Source: UBA1369 sp964571725
GTDB lineage: Bacteria; Patescibacteriota; Gracilibacteria; UBA1369
Direction: 5' to 3'
Assembly: GCA_964571725.1 (NCBI GenBank)
Contig: CAZNDB010000003.1
Span: 124,001 to 188,000, forward strand
DNA: 64,000 nt
The stretch's first letter is position 1, and every line of letters starts with the position of its first letter. The notes under the pieces were generated by a model, which ran no database searches, had not been told where the DNA came from, and saw only the letters and a program-made list of their open reading frames with translations. The translations under genes and the position numbers were made by a program. Positions 50,596-59,624 of this stretch are shown in pieces.

Positions 50596-51582
50596 ATGAA
50601 CAACATCGAAAACATTCTGGAGAAAATTCGGGAAAAGACCTCCGTCTCCGGACTAATGCCTCTTTATGAAGGTAAATATTACCTGCAGGACCAGATCCGC
50701 GGCAGGATTTACCGATGCGATTATCAAGGCCGGCCAGCCATTTTGAAAATTCTGGATGATCCCCGTCTGATGCTGGAAGTCAGTGCTCACCGTCAATTCC
50801 TGGAGAAGAACCAGAACCCTATCATCAAAGCACCGGAAATCTTTCAGGCCGAGCAATTGTCCCCGGGAATTGCCTGGATTCTGATGGAGAAAATCCCCGA
50901 CGGACAGATCTTTGACCGCGCCTATATTGACTCGCACCGCAAGGAGTTCATTAAATTGTACCTGGAATACCGCCAAACCTTTCCGCAGTCTCCCTCCCGC
51001 CCGCTGGCCCTCTCCGAGTCCCTGCCGGCCAACGATTTCCACGTCATGCGCCTTTCCCGCTGGGCCGATCTGGCTACCACGGCGGAATACGCCTCAATCT
51101 TGCAGAACCAGCCGCGTCTGCTGGATACCGAGCGCTTCGCAAAACTGTACAGCGAAAGCCTGCGGGTGATCAGCCGCACTTTTGCCGGCCGCCCGATGGT
51201 CTGGAGCAAAGGAAATTTCTGGCCCAAACATCTGGTCCGCGCCACTGACGGCAAATATTGGATCTTCGATTTCAGTCTGACCAAAATGTACCCGGAAGGA
51301 TATGAACTGGGCGGAATAGCCTGGTCCTGTTTTCTGATGGGTGATTATTATAACCTGCCGCTGACGGAATGGCTGACAAAGGTTGCAGACTGGCAAAAAG
51401 CCGTGCTCTCGGTAGCCCGCAAACTGGGTTACAAAAATCCCACCCGCCTGATCCGCAGCTGCCTGCTGGAGCGCACCTGGGGCACCATTTTGGCAGACGT
51501 CCTGACTTCCGACAAGCCGGGCGAACAGAAAGCAAAAATGCTGGAATACCTGATCCAATTGGTGGAGCAATTATTGAAATAA
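50596..51582 (+). CDS. Kinase-like (APH/choline-kinase fold) protein with degenerate active site
   Basis: 328 aa. GRIYRCDYQGRPAILKI (about 36-52) looks like the N-lobe with its lysine, LEVSAHRQFLEKNQN like the alpha-C glutamate region, and WILMEKIPDGQ like the hinge. The catalytic loop expected as HGDLHxxN reads SKGNFWPKHLV near 208, and the metal-binding DFD is IFDFSL near 225. The catalytic aspartate is therefore missing while the metal aspartate remains, pointing to a pseudokinase or altered enzyme. A TATAAT (50567-50572) precedes it. It may share a transcript with the next gene (9-base gap). Confidence 0.62.
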   Translation: MNNIENILEKIREKTSVSGLMPLYEGKYYLQDQIRGRIYRCDYQGRPAILKILDDPRLMLEVSAHRQFLEKNQNPIIKAPEIFQAEQLSPGIAWILMEKIPDGQIFDRAYIDSHRKEFIKLYLEYRQTFPQSPSRPLALSESLPANDFHVMRLSRWADLATTAEYASILQNQPRLLDTERFAKLYSESLRVISRTFAGRPMVWSKGNFWPKHLVRATDGKYWIFDFSLTKMYPEGYELGGIAWSCFLMGDYYNLPLTEWLTKVADWQKAVLSVARKLGYKNPTRLIRSCLLERTWGTILADVLTSDKPGEQKAKMLEYLIQLVEQLLK

Positions 51583-51591
51583 ATTTTCCAC

Positions 51592-51852
51592 ATGAAACAC
51601 GAAAAAAAAATCTGGCCGGAATATTTCCAGAAAATTCTGGAAGGGAAAAAGACCTATGAACTGCGTCTGGCCGACTGGGAATGCCACGAGGGAGATGTTT
51701 TGTTTCTGCGCGAATGGGATCCGGCCACCCGTGATTACACCGGCCGCAGCCTGGAAAAAAAGGTCACCTATGTGGGCAAGACCAAAGATCTTCACCTCTG
51801 GACTGAAGAGGAAGTAGAAAAGTACGGTTATCAAATCATCGCATTTTCTTAA
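51592..51852 (+). CDS. DUF3850/ASCH-like RNA-binding domain protein
   Basis: 86 aa. PEYFQKILEGKKTYELRLAD, GDVLFLREWDPATRDYTGR and the VTYVG strand follow the DUF3850/ASCH pattern, a PUA-like beta barrel thought to bind RNA or modified nucleobases. It fills the whole domain and nothing else is attached. A strong terminator follows. Confidence 0.82.
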   Translation: MKHEKKIWPEYFQKILEGKKTYELRLADWECHEGDVLFLREWDPATRDYTGRSLEKKVTYVGKTKDLHLWTEEEVEKYGYQIIAFS

Positions 51853-51858
51853 CACACC

Positions 51859-51884
51859 AAAAAGTCTGGGCACACAGACTTTTT
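51859..51884. terminator. Bidirectional terminator
   Basis: AAAAAGTCTG (51859-51868) and CAGACTTTTT (51875-51884) form a perfect 10-bp stem with a 6-base loop, A- and T-flanked. It sits between convergent ASCH-like and ftsK genes and can serve both. Confidence 0.85.
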
Positions 51885-51921
51885 AGCAGTCAACCCAGTA
51901 AAACACCAATTCAGGAATTTC

Positions 51922-54357
51922 CTAATCCATATAAATTTCCCTAGCCTTGGCCCCGTTAACCGGACCAATAGCGCCCTTCTCTTCCATCATGTCCAAAAGG
52001 CGCGCTGCGCGCGCATAACCCACTTTCAGACGCCGTTGCAGAAGTGACGCGGAGGCTTTGCGGGATTCCATCACGACATTCAAGGCTTGCTCATATAAAT
52101 CATCCCCGACCTCCTCATCAGACAAACTGGATCGCGGCAAACCCTGAACCGAATCAGCGGCAATTTTGGGGGAAATAATGTCTTCGTACATCGGTTCACC
52201 GTGAAGTTTCACGTTATTGATGACCCGTTCAATTTCCTTGGTGGAAACGTAAATTCCCTGGATACGAACCAGCTTGCTGGTGCCTCCGCCCAAATAAAGC
52301 ATGTCCCCCTTGCCCAGCAGATCTTCAGCGCCAATCGTATCAATAATCGTTCTGGAATCCACCTGGCTGGATACGGCAAAAGCAATTCTGGAAGGAATAT
52401 TGGCCTTGATCAAACCGGTGATCACATCAACCGACGGACGCTGCGTTGCAACCACCAGATGCATACCGACGGCGCGGGCCATCTGGGCAATGCGGCAGAC
52501 TGAAGCTTCCACCTCTTTTCCGGTAGCCATCATCAAATCGTTCAACTCATCCACGATAACCACAATGTTAGGCATTTTTTGCGGAATCTCCTCCGATTCC
52601 TTGTGATCCTCGGGCATCGACAGAAAGGTCGCGCCCTCATCAACGTCCACTTTGTCGTGAGCTTTTTCCACCGCCTCCTTAAACACGCCGCCATTTTCTT
52701 TCAGTGCACGGTCGGCAGCCGCCTGTCTTTCCCTGACCATTTCATTGTATTCGTTGATATTGCGGACACCATGATCGGAAAGAGCCCTGTAACGGCGGTT
52801 CATCTCGGCCACGCACCAGCGCAGGGCAATCGCGGCCTTTTCCGGATCATTAATTACCGGCGTAAGAAGATGAGGCAAACCGTTATAGACCTTCAATTCG
52901 ACCCGCTTTGGATCGATCAAAATCAGACGCAGATCGGAAGGCGAATTTTGATACAGCAGCGAAATCAGAAAAGCGTTCACCCCGACTGACTTTCCCGAAC
53001 CGGTAGCACCGGCAATCAGCAAATGCGGCATGGTGGTCAAATCGGCACACATCGGTTTACCGGCCACATCGCGTCCCAGGGGGAAGCGCAGATTGGATTT
53101 GATTTCATTATATTCCTTGCTCTCCAAAACTTCCCTGAGATGCACGATGCTGCGGTGCTCATTGGGGACTTCGATACCCACCAGACTTTTCCCGGGAATG
53201 GGAGCCTCAATACGAATGGCAGTCGCGGCCAGCGCCAGAGCCAGATCGTTCTTGAGCGTGGTAATTTTGGAAAGCTTGATACCTTCGGAAGGCTTCAAAG
53301 TATATTGAATAACAGTCGGCCCCACGTGTACTTCATGCATGGTTACGTCAATCCCGAACTGTTCCAGTTTGGCCTGAATTTTGCGGGCATTGTCGGCCAG
53401 CAGATCATCATCCAGCGCTACGTCCGGCACGGCGGGAGAAAGAATGTCCAGACTGGGCGGAGCCCAATGGCTGTCGGCATCGCTGGAACGTGAAGTGAGG
53501 GCTTCCTCGGATTCGTTTTTAATGGAAATTTTGCGGGTTTTCATTTTCGGTTCTTCCCCCTCCATAATTTCGCCCGTTTCCTGATCAATCACCGGAACAT
53601 CCTGGGAAATAGCCGCTCTTTTGATTTTCAGGGTCGGCACAGCCTCTTCCGGCATGGAGAAATCGCTGTCCGGCATCCGGTCAATCTTTTTGAAAATTTC
53701 TTCCTCATTTATGTCATCATCCGCCCGGATCAAATCTTCATTGCGATGATTACGGCTGATTTTCAGGTCATCCACCTGGTTCAGACGGATCTGCGGCAGA
53801 CTGGGTTTGAATAATTTCAAAATGGTCAAAAGAGACAACTGGAAAGTCAGCAATATCCCGGTCAAAAGCAGTACCAGAAAAACCGCGCTGGCACCCACCG
53901 TACCCATCTTCAACACTTCCAGCAAAAAGAAATTGGTTGTAAATCCCACATATCCTCCATATTCACCCTTTTGAGCCACACTATAAATACTCTCCATCGG
54001 TACAGACAAATGCAATATGGACAGCACCGCCAGCATCATAACCGCCACACCCGTTATCCGGGATAAGGGAAGATTAATGCGCTTGGATAAAAAGTACATC
54101 AGCGAAACCAGGATCAGCACAAACGGGAAACCGTAAATCCCCCAGCCCAGTATCGGTTTCAGAAACTCCAGCCAGGCCTCCCCGATTATTCCAAAACTGT
54201 TATTCAGACTGAGAATGGTAAACACCCCCAAACCGAGATAAAAAACCCCGTAAATTTCCCTCAAAACCGATTTGGGAACATTGAGAGTTATTGGAGCTTT
54301 TGCGGCTCTGCGGGTGCGGGCGCGCGTGGTAGTGCTTCTTTTTTTCCTTCTAGCCAT
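51922..54357 (-). CDS. ftsK: FtsK/SpoIIIE DNA translocase
   Basis: 811 aa. A basic N-terminus (MARRKKRSTTTRARTRR), four membrane helices in the first 200 residues, an acidic linker, the motor with Walker A AGATGSGKSVGVN and Walker B VIVDELNDLMM, and a C-terminal gamma winged helix (ASASLLQRRLKVGYARAARLLDMME). It pumps chromosomal DNA at the septum. About 35 extra residues rich in A/E/K lie just before Walker B. The ATG at 54357 is chosen because the predicted promoter (54401-54429) excludes the one at 54411. Confidence 0.95.
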   Translation of the reverse strand: MARRKKRSTTTRARTRRAAKAPITLNVPKSVLREIYGVFYLGLGVFTILSLNNSFGIIGEAWLEFLKPILGWGIYGFPFVLILVSLMYFLSKRINLPLSRITGVAVMMLAVLSILHLSVPMESIYSVAQKGEYGGYVGFTTNFFLLEVLKMGTVGASAVFLVLLLTGILLTFQLSLLTILKLFKPSLPQIRLNQVDDLKISRNHRNEDLIRADDDINEEEIFKKIDRMPDSDFSMPEEAVPTLKIKRAAISQDVPVIDQETGEIMEGEEPKMKTRKISIKNESEEALTSRSSDADSHWAPPSLDILSPAVPDVALDDDLLADNARKIQAKLEQFGIDVTMHEVHVGPTVIQYTLKPSEGIKLSKITTLKNDLALALAATAIRIEAPIPGKSLVGIEVPNEHRSIVHLREVLESKEYNEIKSNLRFPLGRDVAGKPMCADLTTMPHLLIAGATGSGKSVGVNAFLISLLYQNSPSDLRLILIDPKRVELKVYNGLPHLLTPVINDPEKAAIALRWCVAEMNRRYRALSDHGVRNINEYNEMVRERQAAADRALKENGGVFKEAVEKAHDKVDVDEGATFLSMPEDHKESEEIPQKMPNIVVIVDELNDLMMATGKEVEASVCRIAQMARAVGMHLVVATQRPSVDVITGLIKANIPSRIAFAVSSQVDSRTIIDTIGAEDLLGKGDMLYLGGGTSKLVRIQGIYVSTKEIERVINNVKLHGEPMYEDIISPKIAADSVQGLPRSSLSDEEVGDDLYEQALNVVMESRKASASLLQRRLKVGYARAARLLDMMEEKGAIGPVNGAKAREIYMD

Positions 54358-54400
54358 ATTGAAAAACTTGTTGGATGTATTCTGGTCTGCGTTCCCCAGC

Positions 54401-54429
54401 AGTATAAACAAATCCTAGTCTTGCGGCAA
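54401..54429 (-). promoter_or_regulatory. Promoter of ftsK
   Basis: Minus strand TTGCCG (54424-54429), a 17-base spacer and TATACT (54401-54406). It gives a leader of about 37 bases to the ATG at 54357. Confidence 0.6.
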
Positions 54430-54435
54430 ATCTTC

Positions 54436-54444
54436 TGCTATATT
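54436..54444 (+). promoter_or_regulatory. Extended -10 element of gltX
   Basis: TGC followed by TATATT (54439-54444), 29 bases before the gltX start. No good -35 is seen. It lies back to back with the ftsK promoter. Confidence 0.4.
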
Positions 54445-54472
54445 CGGCACGTTAAAATTTAAGAATCGCATC

Positions 54473-56104
54473 ATGACTGTCCGTACCCGTTTTGCCCCGT
54501 CCCCGACCGGTTATCTGCACATCGGAGGCCTTCGCACCGCCCTCTACAGCTATCTTTATGCCAAACAGCAGGGGGGAACGTTTGTCCTGCGCATCGAAGA
54601 CACCGACCAGACCCGCTATGTGGAAGGCGCCGTGGAAAAACTAATCAGGGTAATGGAACAAATTGGAATGACCGCCGATGAAGGACCGGTCGTCAGTGAT
54701 AAACCATCCAACATCTACAAAGATCCCCGTTATTCCACGCTGACTGAAAAAGGCGACAAAGGCCCTTATATCCAATCAGAACGCCACGAACTATATACAA
54801 AGTATGCCCAGGAATTGTTAGAAAAAGGTCATGCCTATCACTGTTTTTGTACACCGGAAGATCTGGACAAAATGCGGGCGGAGCAAACTGCCGCCAAACT
54901 GGCCCCCATGTATGACCGCCGCTGTCTGAAACTGACTCCCGAAGAAGTCTCCGCCAAGCTTCAGTCCGGCGTTTCACACGTAATCCGTCTGAAAATGCCC
55001 CGCGACCGCAAAATCGAATTCAAAGACCATGTCAGAGGCCGCGTTACCTTCATGGGCAACCAGGTTGACGATCAGGTTTTAATCAAATCCGACGGCCTGC
55101 CCACTTATCACCTGGCCAACGTGGTGGACGATCACCTGATGGAAATCACCCATGTCCTGCGGGCCGAAGAATGGCTGGCTTCCACTCCCAAACATATCAT
55201 CATGTATGAGGCTTTCGGCTGGCCGATTCCTGAATACGCCCACTTGCCCCTGATTCTCAATGCCGATAAAACCAAGCTTTCCAAACGTCAAAATGACGTT
55301 TCCGTAGAATCATATCTGGATAAAGGTTACTCCCCTGAAGCACTCTTGAATTTTGTCGTTTTGATGGGCTGGAATCCCGGCAAGGGCAGCGAACAGGAAA
55401 TCTTTTCGCTGGAGGAAATGATCAAGGCTTTCACGCTGGAAGGCATCAATAAATCCGGCGCTGTTTTCAATCTGGAAAAACTGGACTGGTTCAATCATCT
55501 CTGGAATAAGATTAAATTTTACACAAAATTGGATCAGGAAGCTAAAAAACTGGACTCCGCAGTCCAGATCACCGTCGATAAACACCAGAATCACACCTAT
55601 ACTTTTGCCGATCCCGCCCCGGCCGCCCAATTTGAGCAGAAACACAGCGAATTACTGCTGGCACTCTGTCCCTCCCTGCAGGAAAACCCGCTCTTTGCCG
55701 CCAACCGGGAGAAATTTTTGAAAGCCCTGCTGGTTACCGAAGAAAAAATCCTCCAGAAACCGGCCGACGCCTGGACTCAAATCCATTATCTTTTTGAGCC
55801 CAAACCACTCGACCAAAACCAGCTCCTGAACCCCAAAATGGGCGTTGAAACCCTGGACCAGGCCAAAGACTCGCTGAGCTTCTGCAAAGCCATCATCGAC
55901 CAGCTGAGCGGCCAGGAAACGCTGCTCGCGCTGAAAGAGCTGTTTCTGGGTAAAATCAAGGAAGCCGGCCGCAAAAACGGTGAAATTCTCTGGCCGCTCC
56001 GGGTAGCCCTGACTCACGAGGAATTTTCCGTGGGAGCTTTCGAATCAATCTGGGTACTGGGTAAGGAAGACACCCTAAAAAAGCTTGCCGAAATCGGCAT
56101 TTAA
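54473..56104 (+). CDS. gltX: Glutamyl-tRNA synthetase
   Basis: 543 aa. HIGH motif in APSPTGYLHIGG (8-19), IEDTDQTRYVEGA, and KTKLSKRQND near 265 identify a class I GluRS; the C-terminal helical anticodon-binding region is present but divergent. It charges tRNA-Glu and, in many bacteria without GlnRS, also tRNA-Gln. Whether it is non-discriminating cannot be read directly. Confidence 0.95.
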   Translation: MTVRTRFAPSPTGYLHIGGLRTALYSYLYAKQQGGTFVLRIEDTDQTRYVEGAVEKLIRVMEQIGMTADEGPVVSDKPSNIYKDPRYSTLTEKGDKGPYIQSERHELYTKYAQELLEKGHAYHCFCTPEDLDKMRAEQTAAKLAPMYDRRCLKLTPEEVSAKLQSGVSHVIRLKMPRDRKIEFKDHVRGRVTFMGNQVDDQVLIKSDGLPTYHLANVVDDHLMEITHVLRAEEWLASTPKHIIMYEAFGWPIPEYAHLPLILNADKTKLSKRQNDVSVESYLDKGYSPEALLNFVVLMGWNPGKGSEQEIFSLEEMIKAFTLEGINKSGAVFNLEKLDWFNHLWNKIKFYTKLDQEAKKLDSAVQITVDKHQNHTYTFADPAPAAQFEQKHSELLLALCPSLQENPLFAANREKFLKALLVTEEKILQKPADAWTQIHYLFEPKPLDQNQLLNPKMGVETLDQAKDSLSFCKAIIDQLSGQETLLALKELFLGKIKEAGRKNGEILWPLRVALTHEEFSVGAFESIWVLGKEDTLKKLAEIGI

Positions 56105-56124
56105 AGGCACAATACCATACGCAC

Positions 56125-56144
56125 AAATGGTCAAAAAACCATTT
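56125..56144 (+). terminator. Possible gltX terminator
   Basis: AAATGGT (56125-56131) and ACCATTT (56138-56144) form a 7-bp stem with a 6-base loop and a short T-tract. It is weak and AT-rich. Confidence 0.35.
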
Positions 56145-56182
56145 TACATAATATAAATCACGCCAGCATTAAAAGTAAAAAA

Positions 56183-56563
56183 ATGAACTTTAGTGAATTA
56201 TCACAAGTAGTACGATATCTGAGAAAAACGCTCCCCTGTTCCGGTTGCCAGGCAACCTATGAAGGCGAGAGCATTGAAGTACTGTCCACTTTTGACGATC
56301 AGGGGCTTTTCAACCTGCACTGTCCTCATTGCCACAATCAAATACTGGTACACATCACCATCAGCGATGAGGAACGGAACCTGTCCGAGCCCAAGAGCAA
56401 GGGCAAACAAATCATCCGCGCCCACCGTGCCATCACCGAAAAGGAAATAGACAAGCAACTCTTGAACGGAACCAACATCTCCACCGATGACATTATCAAC
56501 ATGCACTTTTTCCTCAATAAATTTAACGGGGATTTTAAACAACTTTTCTCTAAACAAAAATGA
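56183..56563 (+). CDS. Zinc-ribbon hypothetical protein, 126 aa
   Basis: Unrecognised family. CSGC (19-22) and CPHC (47-50) form a probable four-cysteine zinc ribbon, followed by a basic stretch and a helical C-terminus (TEKEIDKQLLNGTNISTDDIINMHFFLNKF). It is cytoplasmic and may bind nucleic acid. The stop overlaps the start of the lipoprotein gene (ATGA, 56560-56563). Confidence 0.75.
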   Translation: MNFSELSQVVRYLRKTLPCSGCQATYEGESIEVLSTFDDQGLFNLHCPHCHNQILVHITISDEERNLSEPKSKGKQIIRAHRAITEKEIDKQLLNGTNISTDDIINMHFFLNKFNGDFKQLFSKQK

Positions 56564-56904
56564 CCGTAAAATTAACCAACACCTCCTTTATATTGCTGAC
56601 TTTTCTGACCGTAATCATGCTGGGCGGTTGCCAGTTCATGCAACAATCCGCCCGTGATATCCGCTCCACCATCGACGAAACGGTCACCAATGTTCAGGAT
56701 AAAGCCAATTCGGTAAAGACCGGTATTGAAGAACGGGTCAATCAGGTGGAAACCAGCGTTAATCAGGTTAAGACGCAAGTGGATCAAACCAAACAATCCA
56801 TAGACGAAAAAATTCAACAGATTAACGAAGCCGGACAAAAAATTGAAGAAGCAAAACAGGCTATTGGTGAAGCCAACGAGGCTGTCGGCAGTATCGTGAA
56901 ATAA
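56560..56904 (+). CDS. Small coiled-coil lipoprotein
   Basis: 114 aa. Signal peptide with lipobox LGGC and lipidated C24, then an almost continuous heptad coiled coil rich in Q, V, E and K (VNQVETSVNQVKTQVDQ). It resembles Lpp-like or apolipoprotein-like helical lipoproteins in plan only. It is anchored on the outer face of the cytoplasmic membrane and starts by 4-base overlap with the zinc-ribbon gene, 9 bases before ackA. Confidence 0.8.
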   Translation: MTVKLTNTSFILLTFLTVIMLGGCQFMQQSARDIRSTIDETVTNVQDKANSVKTGIEERVNQVETSVNQVKTQVDQTKQSIDEKIQQINEAGQKIEEAKQAIGEANEAVGSIVK

Positions 56905-56913
56905 CACTTTCAA

Positions 56914-58098
56914 ATGCTCATTCTCGTAATCAATTCCGGTTCATCTTCCATCAAATTTAAAATTTTCCGGCAAACCGGCCTCAATTTCAGCTTAAAAGTT
57001 AAAGGAATGGCCGAAGCCATCGGTCTAAAAAATTCCCAGCTGGGCATTGCCTCCGACCGCGACGCCAAATTGATCAAACTGCCTCTGGAAAACCATCTCC
57101 AGGCGCTCAAAGCCATTTTTGACCATCTCAAAAAATTCCAGTTTCTTACGGAAAAAGACCATATCGAGCTGATCGGCCACCGCATTGTGCATGGCGGAGA
57201 AAAATACATCAAACCGGTCAAAGTGACGCCCAAGATCTTAAGCGACATCAAAAAGCTTTCCGAACTGGCTCCTCTGCACAATCCCGCCCATATCGCCTGC
57301 ATGGAGGCCTGCGTGAAAATTTTTCCCCATATTCCCCAGGTAGCCGCTTTCGACACATCCTTCCATTCCACCATGCCGAAAACAGCCTATCTGTATGCCA
57401 TCCCCACCGACCTCTATAAAAAATTCGGACTGCGCCGTTATGGATTTCACGGCATCAACAACGAATACGTCACCCGCGAAGCCACCCGCCTGCTCAAACA
57501 ACGCCGTCAAAAATATCAGAAACTGATTTGCGTTCATCTGGGCAACGGCTGTTCCATGACCGCCATCAAAAACGGTAAAAGTATTGAAAACAGCATGGGG
57601 TTCACACCTCTGGAAGGCCTGATGATGGGCACCCGGTCCGGAGACATCGACCCGGCCCTGCTGGAGGTTCTAAGCAATAAATTGAAAAAAGATCTCCACG
57701 AAACCACTGAGTTTTTAAACAAACAGTCGGGACTTCTGGGCATGAGCGGGCTCAGTTCGGACATGAGAACTATCCACGCCGCGGTCCAAAAGAAAAATCC
57801 CCGGGCCATGCAGGCCCTGGACTCCTATTGCTACCGTATCGGCAAGTACCTGAACGCCTATATCGGTCTTTTGGGAGGAATTGATGCCATTATCATGACC
57901 GGCGGAGTCGGCGAGAACGCCTGGTATGCCCGGGAGAAGATCTTCAGCTACACGGGACACCTGAACGTCACCCTGGACAAACAAAAAAACCGCAAAAATC
58001 AGACTTTCCTGGAAAACAAAAACAGCCGGGCCAAAATTATGATCATCCCGGCCAACGAGGAACTGGAAATTGCCCGACAGGCGGTCAAGTTAATTTAG
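56914..58098 (+). CDS. ackA: Acetate kinase
   Basis: 394 aa ASKHA kinase. LVINSGSSSIKFKIF (3-17) is the phosphate-1 signature, FDTSFHSTMP and YRYGFHG-like RRYGFHGINNEYV follow, and HLGNGCSMTAIKNGKS plus GFTPLEGLMMGTRSGDIDP match the family. It converts acetyl phosphate and ADP to acetate and ATP. With phosphoketolase at 2701-5109 it provides substrate-level ATP. No phosphotransacetylase is in the window. Confidence 0.96.
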   Translation: MLILVINSGSSSIKFKIFRQTGLNFSLKVKGMAEAIGLKNSQLGIASDRDAKLIKLPLENHLQALKAIFDHLKKFQFLTEKDHIELIGHRIVHGGEKYIKPVKVTPKILSDIKKLSELAPLHNPAHIACMEACVKIFPHIPQVAAFDTSFHSTMPKTAYLYAIPTDLYKKFGLRRYGFHGINNEYVTREATRLLKQRRQKYQKLICVHLGNGCSMTAIKNGKSIENSMGFTPLEGLMMGTRSGDIDPALLEVLSNKLKKDLHETTEFLNKQSGLLGMSGLSSDMRTIHAAVQKKNPRAMQALDSYCYRIGKYLNAYIGLLGGIDAIIMTGGVGENAWYAREKIFSYTGHLNVTLDKQKNRKNQTFLENKNSRAKIMIIPANEELEIARQAVKLI

Positions 58099-58110
58099 CC
58101 CCCCATTCTC

Positions 58111-59553
58111 ATGAAACTTTATACCAACACTTCAATTTACCGGGAAACTTTAAAATGCCTGGATCAGATTGAAGAAATTCTGAAAAACAAGCCCGCTTCC
58201 GCCATACTGGGCAGACTGGAAGTTGAAATGATCGATCTTTCCTCGGAGATGGCCGTGGCCCTGGAAGAGCCGGAAATCGAACAGGTGGATTATAAATTGG
58301 GCTTGCTGGACACCCGTCTCATTAAAGCCGTACAGCTCTGCAATCTGGCCCACCAGCAACATCAGATCACCCAGGCCGAAAATGACAGTATCGAAAATCT
58401 TTTGAATCTGCTCAAACAAAAAATCAAAATTTTCCCGCAAAAACGCAAGAACGTATTGATACTGAGTTCAATCATGGGACAGGGACACATGAGTGCCTCC
58501 AAAGCCATGGTACAAGGCATGGAGCACCTCTATGGACGCGATTATAACGTAGTTATTATTGATTTTTATGAAGTAATCGGCTCGCTTTTCAACAAAGCCA
58601 CCATCAGAGCCTATGAGGGATCCACCAAATATCTGCCGGACGCCTATAAATATTTTTTCGAAGCTACCGACGCCAAATGGCCGATTAAATTCATCAATCT
58701 GATCAATTACCCGCTGAACGCCACGCGCATCGAAAAACTTTTCAAATCCTACAATCCCCACATTATCATTTCCAATTATCCCATCTGGGAATACCTGGCT
58801 TCTCTGATCATCAAAAAGATGGGGAATATCAAATTTTTGAGTCTGGTTACCGATTCCATTTCCATTCATAACGCCTGGGCCACCGCCAATCCTGACGCCC
58901 ATATAGTGGCCAATTTCGAGACCGCCATTTCCATGAAAAAACTGGGCGTACAAGAAGATAAAATCCAGATTCTGGGCTTTCCCGTAAAACTTGAACTGTC
59001 CACCCCCTCCAATCGCCGGGAATTTCTGGGAAGCCTCAACTTAAACCCAGATCTCTACACGATTATCCTCATGCCCACGACCGAAAAAACCAAGGCAACT
59101 GTTAAAATGATCAATGAAATCAGAAACGGAGTAAAAGACGTCAATCTGATTGTCATCTGCGGAAGAAATATGGAATTATATCCCAAACTGGAAGAATTCG
59201 ACCATCAGGAAAACACCCGCATCATCGGCTGGACCGACCAAATGCCGGAATTTATCAAAAACTCCGATTTAATAGTCACCAAAGCCGGCGGCGCTACCGT
59301 CATGGAATGCATCGCCGCAAAAAAACCCATGATCATTACCCATGTAATTCCCGGACAGGAAATGGGCAACGCCGAACTGATCAAGATTCACGAGCTGGGT
59401 ATCATTCAGAAAGAAGCCAAAATGAGCATTCCGGAATGCGTTGAATACATACGGAAAAACCAGAGCCGCATCCTGGAAAATCTCAGCCGCATCAGCAATC
59501 CTGATTCCAGTCTGAAGATCGCGCGCTACATTCACGACCAGATCGAGAACTAG
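58111..59553 (+). CDS. MGDG-synthase/UgtP-like glycolipid glycosyltransferase
   Basis: 480 aa. An N-terminal helical extension of about 110 residues precedes the MGDG_synth domain (NVLILSSIMGQGHMSASKAM), then a GT28-type C-terminal domain with GWTDQMPEFIKNSDLIVTKAGGATVMECIAAKKP. The family adds galactose or glucose from UDP-sugars to diacylglycerol or undecaprenyl-type lipids. UDP-glucose from GalU is a likely donor, so glucosyl-diacylglycerol synthesis is the best guess. It starts 12 bases after ackA. Confidence 0.87.
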   Translation: MKLYTNTSIYRETLKCLDQIEEILKNKPASAILGRLEVEMIDLSSEMAVALEEPEIEQVDYKLGLLDTRLIKAVQLCNLAHQQHQITQAENDSIENLLNLLKQKIKIFPQKRKNVLILSSIMGQGHMSASKAMVQGMEHLYGRDYNVVIIDFYEVIGSLFNKATIRAYEGSTKYLPDAYKYFFEATDAKWPIKFINLINYPLNATRIEKLFKSYNPHIIISNYPIWEYLASLIIKKMGNIKFLSLVTDSISIHNAWATANPDAHIVANFETAISMKKLGVQEDKIQILGFPVKLELSTPSNRREFLGSLNLNPDLYTIILMPTTEKTKATVKMINEIRNGVKDVNLIVICGRNMELYPKLEEFDHQENTRIIGWTDQMPEFIKNSDLIVTKAGGATVMECIAAKKPMIITHVIPGQEMGNAELIKIHELGIIQKEAKMSIPECVEYIRKNQSRILENLSRISNPDSSLKIARYIHDQIEN

Positions 59554-59624
59554 AAAACCCCGCTATTTGGCCTTCCCACGATATTGCGCAGATTTTCTAT
59601 GCGCCATTATTTCCTTCCCCAAAT

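Noticed and set aside
51094..51570. Antisense open frames within the kinase-like gene
   Set aside because: They mirror the coding frame, lack motifs and overlap completely with a gene that has a consistent fold pattern.
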